In this document: positions 9,863 through 18,500 of the stretch, in pieces
How positions within the stretch are numbered: the first letter of the stretch is position 1
Layout of the letters: every line of letters begins with the position of its first letter
NCBI GenBank assembly: GCA_022496205.1
Contig: WTXD01000199.1
Span: 1-18,500, forward strand
DNA length: 18,500 nucleotides
Direction of reading: 5' to 3'
Origin: Gloeopeniophorella convolvens
Lineage: Eukaryota > Basidiomycota > Agaricomycetes > Russulales
The notes under the pieces: model-generated
Seen by the model: the letters and a program-made list of their open reading frames with translations, nothing else
What the model was told of the DNA's origin: nothing
Database searches by the model: none
Program-made: the position numbers and the translations under genes

Positions 9863-10179
9863 GCGCAGGATCACCAGCAGGAAATAGAATAAACGGTTGC
9901 AAGAAACCACAGGAGTGCATCACATCATGGGAACGATTCCCAGCATCAACAACATTGCATCTGCGGCTCGAATCGGTCCAATGAGCAGGTCATGAAGCAG
10001 TTGGAAGCAATTACTGGCACAGACTGCTCCCGCCTTCTGACGGCGATGGTCCAACTGGCAGACAACCGGTGTGGGAATATAGTAGTATTGTCCAATAGCC
10101 TCCAAGATACACAACTGATGTCCCAACTCCCCGTTGTCAGCTCATCAGATGCTCCCATTGCGTCGCACGACAAGTGATC

Positions 10180-11743
10180 AAGCGCTCAGCTGGAGTAGCT
10201 TGCCAACAGAACAATCAAAGGACCACCAAAGGAGCGAGACAGGATTACACACGTTCGAACTTCGTGTGAAAAAGGAGAATAAAAAGAACATCGCGGAAGG
10301 ATAAGTGGAATGAGTCCTCAACCAGTGGTCAACCGAAGCAGACTCACGCAGCACAGCAGCACGCCAAATCCGAGCTCCTCAGACCTCCTCCCAAGACCCG
10401 CGCACGTGACGTCATCGAGGCCAGAAGTCTCAGCACCCTGTCCGTGACTTCTTTGACGATTCACCTTAAGGCTACTTATTCATACACGAAGTTGAACGCC
10501 TCGAGTCCCACCCATAATTAGTTGCATGCAACCAAGACCTTGCTCACGTGGCTACTGAATCAGCCGATCTGCCTCGGCGCGGCCCACTCGCGACCCGCCG
10601 CCCGGCCAGCTGAAGGTGGACCGGCGGGCCGTCGAGCATCACTAGTACTCTTTCTCACCGACGCGTCGAGAACCTAGCATCCAACTTTGACAATTGATTC
10701 ACAACCTCACTTCTGCGCTTACTTGCAAAAATGCTCTTCCCTGAGAGTCAAAATTCCAAGAATCCTGCAGAAGAGTGCTGCTATTACCCCCAGCCATCCA
10801 CTGGCAAGGTTCCCCACTGATTCGCTTCACGTTGAATCTGTTGTTGATGGTTTTCTGGCTTCCTGGTGATCCAACTTTCTAATCAAACTGACTTTGATAT
10901 GACCAATGTTGAGTTCTCTGCTTCATTGTGGCTATTTCTATCCAGCGGTGACTAGTGGCCGGTGTCCCTCCAAGCTCCAGCAATCAGACAGGTCTGTTAG
11001 TTCTATGTCTGCACATCATCACCGCGGTCAGTTCCATAAAAAAAGTATCCTGCGCTTTACCCTCCCCCACTCTTGCGATGCTGGAAAGGGCTGTGTTTCC
11101 AATTACCCGAGTTGGAAGTACTCTCGGGGCGGCCTTCTTGCCGTTGTAATATCTGCAATATGAGTGGGACATCGCGATGAGTGGCACACTCCCAAACAAT
11201 TTCAATAGGTTGTACGACATCAATCTCTGGCAGATATTTTTCTATCGCAACAAGTATACTCTCCATGACGGGATGTATTTGAGGTCCTTCGTAAGCCCAA
11301 GTCTCCTCATTGACACGCAAACGCTCAACTGGATGAACCAAGGTGGTCATACTCTTGTACGCATGGTTTACTCCACTTCGAGGTTGATTTACGTAACAAG
11401 GAACGGCCCAGTCTACTCGACACGACCCACCTGGCCCTGGCATCCCATTCTAGATACATCTACCTGAGGTTTGCCTCACAGTCTGCGTATGCGGATATCG
11501 TGTCCAATCCCGACGAACTTCTTCGCTTTCTGCACGTCCCTTGGTTCGATCACCATTATACTGCCTCGCATTTGATCTGACCTTATGAGCAGGAGCTACG
11601 GGGTAAGTCGTGTCTGCATGTTTTGGAGGCACATACTCAATTGAATGCGAAGGCTGGTGGTATCGCGGAAAGCGCGTCAACCCCTCCTCTAATCTCTAAT
11701 ACAGTTCCGAACTGGACATTTTCGCGACTGCAGCCATACTCGA
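10180..11743. other. Region without a supported gene
   Basis: Contains the E-box/CRE cluster and a possible start ATGCTCTTC at 10731 whose frame closes after 28 codons. On the minus strand 11057-11680 can be spliced with a 51-nt intron (11413-11463) to a 190-residue frame, but no family is recognised and its start overlaps the region that should precede the plus-strand DUF6534 fragment. Confidence 0.35.
10403..10414. promoter_or_regulatory. Overlapping E-box and CRE palindromes
   Basis: CACGTG at 10403-10408 overlaps TGACGTCA at 10407-10414. A second CACGTG is at 10545-10550, followed by a GC-rich block (about 10560-10640). In fungi these are binding sites of bHLH and bZIP (ATF/CREB) factors. 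They lie about 600 bp upstream of the DUF6534 start. Which gene they serve is unknown. Confidence 0.4.
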
Positions 11744-12012
11744 TGCATGGCTATGTGCGTTCTCACTCTCTGCTTGTCGTCAGGGCATCTGTGGCGACAT
11801 TGACATCTACACACAGTTTGAATTCGAGAGACCATGTCCGGGAGATGTTGTACGGCTCTGATGGTGTGGTATCAGCACTGCTGAAGACATACACACAGCC
11901 CCCGCGCCGCAATACCTGTGGTGGGACGATTGTGGATACAGAAACGTGGCATGGGTCAAACTTTGGCCTCGCTACCAACGAAACACGGCGGGTCAACGAG
12001 CGCAGATCCTGA
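11744..12012 (+). pseudogene. C-terminal fragment of a second DUF6534 gene
   Basis: The frame reads CMAI, a 62-nt GT-AG intron (11755-11816), then LNSRDHVREMLYGSDGVV and on to a stop at 12012. The intact gene at 8.1 kb reads FMAI, intron, LNSREHVRGKLYSS with the intron at the same codon and phase. In the ten codons from the shared His of HSLNSR to HVR all six base differences are in third positions. Upstream of 11744 the expected DUF6534 helices are not recovered cleanly, only weak resemblance around 11610-11660, so I read it as a decayed or truncated copy. It lies in opposite orientation to the intact gene. Confidence 0.5.
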
Positions 12013-12314
12013 AGCAACATGGATGATCGGGATTGTCGAGATCTACACTACACAGGGCTGCATGGACGGGATTTATGCATACGGTAGCATAGATTTAGTG
12101 AGCAGCCTGCCTTGAAGAACGTTAACGAGCCCAGCCTGAGCAAGTGGTGCATGATCGGGTTCGTCTTCATGACCCTAGTGACAGCCTAAGATCGACCTTG
12201 GCCTTGGATAGGCATTCGCCTTATCCCGGATCCGAACCTGTGCATGCGGTCCCGTGCATTGGGTTTGGGCCCTGTCGCGCGAGCCGGCTAGGCTGGTACA
12301 ATTCGTTGGGTCGT

Positions 12315-12398
12315 GATAGGGAATCCCGCAAAGTGTCTTCCAATTGATAGATCCATCGGACAAAGTCACAGAGCGTGACGGCTTTGACAGGTGTCGCC
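12315..12398 (+). repeat. 84-bp inverted repeat, left arm
   Basis: Matches the reverse complement of 13201-13284 over 84 bp without a gap, 68 identities (81%). Begins with 18 identical bases GATAGGGAATCCCGCAAA. The arms are 802 bp apart. Confidence 0.85.
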
Positions 12399-13200
12399 GC
12401 GTTGGGCAGTTGGAATCCGAACGGCCTCGCGCAACGGGTCAGCCACTCGCGAGGCCATGCTCTCTGAGGCCGAGCTCTCGAATTCAGTGATGTATAACGT
12501 GTTCAAACCTCAATTATCTCTCATGCAACGACTTTGCAGAGTCTTGCAAATACACACGGTACAGTTATTCAACAGCTCATACCACCAAGGATTCTGTACA
12601 AATACCGGCTCAAAAGCCTTCCAACAAGTCACCCCTGAGCAGTACAAGAAGGCTCACTGGCCAGTACAGTGATCACGCACGGTGCAATCAGCGCTGGAGA
12701 TACAAGGACATGTGTTCGAGAGTGCTGGAGCAGATGTGAGCCTAGATCCCAGGTCAGACAGCGCCGACCCTGGTCGACCTTGAGTCCGGTATGATCAAGG
12801 TATCACATCCAAATGGTGGTGTGATGTGCCCGGAGGCATGGGGAATTAATCAACAACGAGAACTCCGGGGCTTCAAGTCAGAGGGCATCTCTGAGGTTGC
12901 GCTCAATGACATCTGAGATGTTCGAGCGAAAGTCTGCAGCATGTGCCATCGTTAACGTGCTACGAAAGTTTGAGTACATCTGGAGACTCAGCATGAGGTT
13001 AGACACGCACAACTTGAGGCACCCCTATCAAATAATGCACCTGCGCCCTCTACGACCCCGTGCCTCTCGTGCCGTTTGCAGTCGCCGGTCAACATGTCAC
13101 AGACTTGAGCATAGTGATCGCGGCCAGTTGATTCAGAGGCAGGGGGCGGACGGAGCTCAAGATGCGTGTTGACTCTTTTGGCACGCCCGTCGCCGAATTG
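12399..13200. other. Region between inverted arms, no recognised gene
   Basis: Several open frames on both strands, for example plus-strand 12747-12914 ending in GFKSEGISEVALNDI before a stop. None has a recognised domain. No transposase signature was seen. Confidence 0.3.
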
Positions 13201-13284
13201 GGCGACGCCTGTTAAAACCGTCACACAGCGTTACTTTTCCCGATAGATCTATCAGTTGCGCGACAGTTTGCGGGATTCCCTATC
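13201..13284 (-). repeat. 84-bp inverted repeat, right arm
   Basis: Partner of 12315-12398. One frame of both arms reads VT[A/V]LTGVA near the inner end. The region between the arms has no recognised gene, so whether this is a remnant of a transposon end or of a duplicated gene is open. Confidence 0.85.
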
Positions 13285-13295
13285 CTACGCCGGAT

Positions 13296-13325
13296 CAGGA
13301 AGTGGACACAAATGTTCACTTCCTG
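13296..13325. other. Perfect 9-bp hairpin outside the LTR
   Basis: CAGGAAGTG (13296-13304) and CACTTCCTG (13317-13325) with a 12-nt loop. AATAAA follows at about 13345 on the plus strand. Possible 3' end of an unidentified plus-strand transcript; weak. Confidence 0.35.
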
Positions 13326-13488
13326 GTCGTCTTGGGTTTTTCCTCAATAAAATCTCTTGAAACTTTGCGTATGTTTTCCTTGATGTGTTTTCTATGTAAC
13401 TATCAAGTTCTATATTTATTTGTTGAGATCTGAGCGTGCCAGAGCAAAGCCGAAGTCGAGAGAAAAGTGTCCGCAAGGAGTGCGCGCT

Positions 13489-14431
13489 TGTCACGGATTG
13501 TCACACTTGCCGGATCATAGATCCGATCTTATCATGAGCCAGAACCCACTGATGCACATTCGCGAACGCATCGTTCACGCGCTCCGACGGCGGAGCTTTA
13601 ATCTCCTCTGTCACGCTTAGAGCCCCTTCGGAGGGAAAGCCCTCGCAGATGGTGTTCTACCCATGTGAATGATACAAAACTTGGGGGTATAGTAGATGTG
13701 TTTAAGTGTGTTGTGGACACCAAGTTTCATGGCATATAAGCTATTTCTTCCCCTGTTCCTGGAGGATTGGCAGCTGTCTGTCAGGACTCACTCGCGGAGT
13801 GCACGCAGAGAGGATAGCAGAGTTTGGGAGAGCGTCGAGGGGGATAGACAGAAGATGAGCTGCGATATGCAGGAGCAGAGAGGGAACACACTAACAGTGC
13901 TATTGCAGTGCTAGGTACAGATGAGAGTGCCACAGATGGACAGTCTGAGGACCACTGGGCGATACATGGGGGTCTTATATACTACTGGAGACCCTCCAGA
14001 CGAATCTGGTCTAATTACTGATGGGGATTCCAGAGGGGATTCCCCATAACCTCTCCTCTCTGATACACTTCTTAGATTCCATCGCAGAGTGGGGCTTGAG
14101 GCCCCATGGAGTTCTTGATGATCAGAGTCCCAAAGAGGACGCATGAAGTGTTTCACCTTGATCAAGGTTCTGGTTACTTTGGGACGGGTAATATGGCCAT
14201 TCTGAGAGATCCCTAGTCCGGGATCTTGGGGGTATTCCAGGGTTAATTGGCCATTAGGGAGTAGGGCGAGGAATGGGGGTGAAGGGTCACGTGATGCATT
14301 TCGACTTGTAGTCGCAATGTGAGTGGTACGCGTCGCATTGTGAGCGACGCGTAGGGTATTTACTGGTAGGGCTGGATTTGCTCTAGTGTTCTGAGCAGTT
14401 CAACCTCCTTGAGGCCTTAGTGTTCGTGACA
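13489..14431 (-). repeat. 3' LTR, 943 bp
   Basis: On the minus strand it begins TGTCACGAAC (14431) directly after the polypurine tract and ends ATCCGTGACA (13489), giving 7-bp terminal inverted repeats TGTCACG/CGTGACA. U3 contains an E-box palindrome TCACGTGA (14287-14294), a 10-bp inverted repeat TACGCGTCGC/GCGACGCGTA (14327-14336, 14344-14353) and AGATCCC/GGGATCT (14207-14213, 14220-14226). A TATA box follows at 13974-13981, so R should start near 13945. The 5' LTR is not in the window, so age from LTR divergence cannot be estimated. Confidence 0.9.
13974..13981 (-). promoter_or_regulatory. TATA box in the 3' LTR
   Basis: TATATAAG on the minus strand, about 450 nt into the LTR. It marks the likely U3/R boundary some 25-30 nt downstream. 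Confidence 0.65.
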
Positions 14432-14445
14432 TTATCCCCTCTTTA
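14432..14445 (-). other. 3' polypurine tract (plus-strand DNA primer site)
   Basis: TAAAGAGGGGATAA on the minus strand, immediately before the LTR's TGTCACG. It lies inside the pol frame, encoding part of KEGIM. Confidence 0.85.
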
Positions 14446-16040
14446 TGATTGCGCTGCGCCTGAAGCGCACTGATAAGTCTGTCATGAGCGAGTGATGGTG
14501 GTTGCGGCATAGAGGGGTGTCGTTGGTGGAATGAGTGAACAGTTTTCATGGCGTGTTTCATTTCCGAGTAAGGGACCCATGAATTTTCAGAGTCAGGGTA
14601 ACCTTTCCACTTGACAAGGTATTGAACGCCTCGTCGGTTTCTAGTGGTTCGGCTCTTGATAATTGTTTCAATCTCGTAGTGTCCTTCTTCATCATCAATG
14701 ATTTCAGGTGGGGGTGTTGAAAAGTTAGGTCCGTGAGCGGTGGTTTCTTTGTATGGGGAAATGAGTGAGTTGTGAAAGACAGGGTGAATGTGCCAATGGT
14801 CGGGTAGTTTGAGTTTACTGGTGACCGCGTAGGAGGTGATGACTTTAAATGGTCCATAACGTTTGGGTGCTAACTTCGCCTTTGGATGTGTTGTACGAAG
14901 GTTCTTTGCTTCTAGCCAGACAAGATCTCCTTCTTTGTATTTGTGTTCTGGTCCGTCTGGTCTAGAGCGTTTCATGATTTCTGCGGCGTTTTCTAAGCTC
15001 GCTTTGATTTCGGTGCGGATTTGCTCGAGTAGTATGAGACGTTGTTCGGCAGATTCAACTTGGGAACCGAGTTGTGGTGGTGGAATGAATTCGGGGAGGA
15101 AGCCATACCAGGCTAGGAAGGGTGCAATATGGGTAGCTGAGTGCTGGCGATTATTGTGTGCAAACTCCATGAACGGGATGAGGTCAACCCAGTTGTCTTG
15201 TTGATAATTGCAGAAAACTCGTAGGTATTGTTCTAGTTCTTGGTTAACTCGTTCTGTTTCGCCGTCGGTCTGAGGGTGGTATGCAGTACTGAGGGTGAGA
15301 GTTACTTGAAGTCGTTTCCAGACTTCTTGCATAAATTGCGATGCGAATTGCGGTCCTCTGTTGGAGATAACTTGTTTAGGAAGTCCAGTGCGCTTCCAGA
15401 CATAATTGATGTAGAGGTCGGCAGTTTGTTCTGAGGTGATAGTCTTATGACAGGGAGCGATGATAGTGGCTTTGGTGAAGCGATCAACTACGACGTAGAG
15501 TGAGTCATATCCCTTTGAGATAGGGAGGTCGGTAATGAAGTCCATGGTGATGACTTCCCAGGGACGGTTTGGGATTTCGTTTGGATGTAGTGGAATGGGA
15601 TTAGGGTGTTGTCGTTTAGTGGTTTGGCAAGTGGCACAGCCGTCGACATATTCTTTGACGAACTTGGATATTCCAGGCCACCAGTACTCTCGAGAGACTA
15701 GTTCGTAAGTTTTCCATCTTCCTGGATGGCCGGTGGCGAGTGACTCATGGTATTGTTGAACAATTTCTCGTCGTAATTTGGTGTCTTTGGGGATGTAGAC
15801 CTTTCCTTGATGTAAGATGAGACCGTCTTCATAGTTCCAATCTTCTAAGCCTTTCGCTATCGTACGTGGACCATTCTTCATGATTGTTGTTAACGCTTTA
15901 GTGACTTCTTCGTCTTTGTCTTGAGATTCTCTGATGCGTCGTCGTAAGTTTTGGTCTCCAATGGTAGTGGTAGTGCCAGCGTGAGTAGCTCGGATTGCGA
16001 AAAACTTGGTGTCCAGGAGGATTTTGTTGTCGTTTTCAGT

Positions 16041-16056
16041 CATTATCCCCTCTTTA
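16041..16056 (-). other. Internal copy of the polypurine tract (candidate central PPT)
   Basis: TAAAGAGGGGATAATG on the minus strand, identical over 16 bp to 14430-14445 and in the same reading frame (KEGIM, residues 387-391 of the long frame). It sits between RNase H and integrase. Ty1 and lentiviruses have a second central PPT; that this copy works as one is inference. Confidence 0.6.
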
Positions 16057-18500
16057 AGATCTGGACGGCGGGACAGATGATCGGCGCGGTTGTAAATGCC
16101 GGGTTTATGAAGGAGAAGAACGTCGTATTGGGAAAGTTCAAGAGACCAGCGTGCTTGTCTTCGAGTGAGTTTCTGTTTTGTGGTGAAGTATGTCAGGTTG
16201 TTGTGGTCGGTCCAGATTTCAACACAGTGTTGAGCCCCTTGTAAATAGTGTCGATAGGTTTCGAGGGAACGGATAATAGCAAGAAGTTCTTTGTCGTGGA
16301 TGTCGTAGTTGCGTTCTGCGTCGGTCATGGATTTAGACAGGAATGCGACCGGGTGCCAACGATTAATTTCGTCTGGTTGCTCCAGCACAGCGCCGATGGC
16401 AAAGTCGGAGGCGTCTGTAATCAGACGAAATGGGCGAGTGTGGTCGGGGAGTGTGAGTACTGGGGCTGAGGTGAATGCATGCTTGAGGTTGTCAAACGCT
16501 TGTTGACAGGCTGAGGACCACTGGAACGGAGTATCTTTACGTGTGAGGGCATGAAGTGGTCGTGCAATCTTAGAGAAATCCTTGATGAAACGTCGGTAGA
16601 AATTGCCAAAGCCGAGGAACGCTTGAACGTGCTTGAGTGTTTTTGGCGTTGGCCAATCCATGATAGCTTTAAGTTTGGCAGGGTCCATGCGAATGCGACC
16701 GGCAGAGATGATAAGGCCAAGGTATTCAATGGTTGTCTGGAAGAAGGAGCATTTCTCTGGTTTGAGGTAGAGGTCGAGTTCGCGAAGTCGCTGGAGGACA
16801 CGATGAACGAGGGCATAATTTTCTTCAAGAGTGTCGGTGAAAATGAGGATGTCATCCATGTAGATAACAACACAGCCGGTTGCGATGATGTCCTTGAAGT
16901 TCTCGTTCATAAAAGATTGGAACGTGCCGGGGGAGTTGCAGAGTCCAAAGAACATGACTAGGGGTTCGAATAGACCACGGTTGGTCTTGAAGGCGGCTTT
17001 CCATTCATCGCCTTCTTTGATGCGAATATTGTTGTAGCCCCAGCGGACATCAAATTTGGTGAAGTAGCGGGCGTTCTTGAGTTTGTCGATGAGTTCAGGG
17101 ATGAGTGGAAGCGGGTAAGCGTTCTTGATTGTGATGTTGTTGAGGGCGCAATAGTCTTGTACAGGACGTAACTTTCTATCTTTCTTCTTAACGAAGAAGA
17201 ACGGGCTTGCCATAGGTGACTTTGAAGGGCAATATAGCCTTTTGCAAGGTGTTCTTTGAGGAATTCGTCAAGGGCCTTCTGTTCATCGGGGGTGAGACTG
17301 TAGATTTTACAGTCACGGAGTTGGGCATCAGGTTTCAGGTCGATAGCATGGTCCCATGGTTTGCGAGCAGGGAGTCGTTGGGCAGCTGATTCTTCAAAGA
17401 CTTTACGGTACTTGAGGAATTCTGGAGGGACAATGTCTTCGATTGTTTTCTTGGGTGCGACATTTTGTTCGGCCAATTGTTGCGAATGAGTCGTTTTGGC
17501 GCGGACAGATATAGATCCTATCGACGGGTGTAACTCTAGTTGTGTTACAGGACGAGCTCTAGGGTCATGGACCACTGCGCTGGTGGAACGCACACCAGGA
17601 TCATTGACCACTGCTTGGGTGTGCGTTGATTCTGATTGGAAGAGTCGTCTGATGGTGGTGAGGTCGACGGAGTCAAGGAGATATGGTTCTTAAGGGTGTA
17701 GTCGATGTAACCACAAGATGCAAGGATTGTTTGCATTTCTATGGCGAAGTTCACGTCGGTTTCATGGATACCATCTTCATTGGTATTGATTGGTGCAGTG
17801 ATAGTACGGATTAGGCCAACAGGAATGTTGTCTAGCGCGTGGCAAAGATAGCGGAGTCGGATAGTTGGCAGGAAGGGGGACAACGGTCAAAGGTAATTGT
17901 GTCCTTTTCCCAATTGATACTAGGGTTGTGTCGTCTAAGCCAATCCGTGCCTAGGATGAGGTCGTGGTCGCCGATGTCAGTGAGATATAGTTCAATCCAT
18001 TCTTGGTGTGAGTGGCCATCTGGTGTAGGGATTTCAAGGCATTGAATAGTAGTATGTTGAACCAAACCGGTGGCGTTATCAGTGCCATCGACATTGCGAA
18101 CAGGGAAAGGTTTGACGAGTTTCTTGAGTGTGAAGTGATGCCGGTTGGCGAAGTTGGTATGCAGGATAATGCCTTCTGCGCCACTATCAACGAGTGCGCG
18201 TGCACTGATTTTTCGGCCAGAGGACTGTCCCAGGAAATTGACTCTAACAGATATGGACGGAGTCCGTCGATTACGCGTCGTAGACGACGGTACAGGAATA
18301 GAGTCAATCGTTACAAAGGGTTCAAATTTCTCGACTCCGAAGAACCTCTCATATGTCCTCTGAACACGAAGAGTCCCAATAGACAGTGCGGCTATGGGAC
18401 GGTTCAAAAATCCTTCTTCTCTGAAGTGTAGAAGGGGAGATGATGTCGGAAACGGCTTGCTTGGCCTCGGGAGTGGCTTGAGCATACCAGCTATTGATAG

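Larger units (their letters stand above)
13489..18500 (-). mobile_element. Ty3/gypsy chromovirus, 3' part (3' LTR, pol, part of gag-pro); 5' end off the window
   Basis: Order on the minus strand: end of gag, aspartic protease, reverse transcriptase, RNase H, integrase, chromodomain, PPT, 3' LTR. RT and RNase H before integrase defines Ty3/gypsy; the C-terminal chromodomain defines a chromovirus. At least 5.0 kb lies in the window. Left flank of the LTR is GCGCT (13484-13488); the partner duplication would be beyond the 5' LTR and cannot be checked here. Four frame changes and an altered integrase residue indicate an inactive copy. Confidence 0.95.
14400..18500 (-). pseudogene. pol: gag-pol polyprotein of the chromovirus, frameshifted
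   Basis: Read right to left. A gag-end frame runs to about 18426; the protease frame (18485 to about 17837) holds the catalytic DSGA at about 18188 and ILGTDWL. A linker frame runs to about 17691, another to about 17226, and then a long open frame to the stop at 14400. In that last frame, numbered from the Met at 17213: RT with FTKFD (51-55) and YMDD (118-121); RNase H with D267, E309, D336; integrase zinc finger H489, H496, C526, C529; catalytic core D558, N618 (normally Asp), E654; GPF near 787; chromodomain about 845-897 (YLVKWKGYPDSENSWV). The frame changes fit three single-base losses and one single-base gain. The C-terminus (SRTLRPQGG) is encoded inside the LTR. Polyprotein normally yields the enzymes for reverse transcription and chromatin-targeted integration. 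Confidence 0.93.

Noticed and set aside
9920..10173. Hydrophobic minus-strand frames upstream of the DUF6534 start, vaguely like a DUF6534 N-terminus
   Set aside because: The resemblance needs a frame change and no splice join supports it; a complete N-terminus is already present at 9804.
11057..11680. Two-exon minus-strand gene of about 190 residues (51-nt intron 11413-11463)
   Set aside because: Phase and intron size fit, but no family is recognised, frames of this length occur by chance here, and its start overlaps the region upstream of the plus-strand DUF6534 fragment.
12747..12914. Plus-strand frame of about 56 codons, possible last exon of a gene
   Set aside because: Looks protein-like but has neither start, partner exon nor family resemblance.
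17226..17240. Programmed ribosomal frameshift between the pol frames
   Set aside because: Four frame changes in 1.2 kb, in different directions and without slippery sequences, fit decay or sequence error better.
1..18500. CRISPR array, bacterial operon or phage system
   Set aside because: Spliced genes, fungal protein families and an LTR retrotransposon show eukaryotic DNA; no regularly spaced repeats were seen.

Overview
This window looks like nuclear DNA of a filamentous basidiomycete, most likely an Agaricomycete. The genes are cut into short exons by GT-AG introns, mostly 47-68 nt. Two genes belong to seven-transmembrane families I know mainly from Agaricomycetes (DUF6533 and DUF6534), and the right quarter is a fungal Ty3/gypsy chromovirus. 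No tRNA, rRNA or CRISPR array was seen. Because exons are short, single open frames mislead here: the longest simple frames at 2.5-2.95 kb and 8.7-9.07 kb lie antisense to real spliced genes. Gene models below come from splicing by eye and matching to remembered family patterns; no search was run.

Layout. (1) 1-773, minus: five 5' exons of an MFS (DHA2-type) transporter, with a TATA box at 853-858; the 3' part is off the window. (2) 874-2519: intergenic, with two small tandem repeats. (3) 2520-3871, plus: a DUF6533 membrane protein. One of its introns carries a perfect 543-bp solo LTR (3093-3635) flanked by the 5-bp duplication ATAAC; without LTR and duplication the intron is 52 nt. The 3' part of the gene was not found. 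(4) 4.5-4.9 kb: a TATA box with three sets of direct repeats, resembling U3/R of an LTR whose ends I could not find. (5) 5.88-6.6 kb: GC-rich, hairpin-rich DNA without a gene. (6) 7987-9804, minus: a DUF6534 seven-transmembrane protein in at least ten exons, one of only 14 nt. (7) 11.74-12.01 kb, plus: the C-terminal end of a second DUF6534 copy, with the same intron at the same place. (8) 12315-12398 and 13201-13284: 84-bp inverted repeats, 81% identical. (9) 13489-18500, minus: a Ty3/gypsy chromovirus with a 943-bp 3' LTR, polypurine tract and gag-pol fragment; the 5' LTR and most of gag are beyond the right edge.

The retroelement looks inactive: the reading frame changes four times between 17.2 and 18.43 kb, and the second catalytic Asp of the integrase DDE triad is Asn. 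It also carries an exact 16-bp second copy of its polypurine tract between RNase H and integrase, a candidate central polypurine tract. The overall picture is an accessory region with an MFS transporter and related membrane-protein genes, repeatedly hit by retroelements. No joint pathway of these genes can be read from the sequence.
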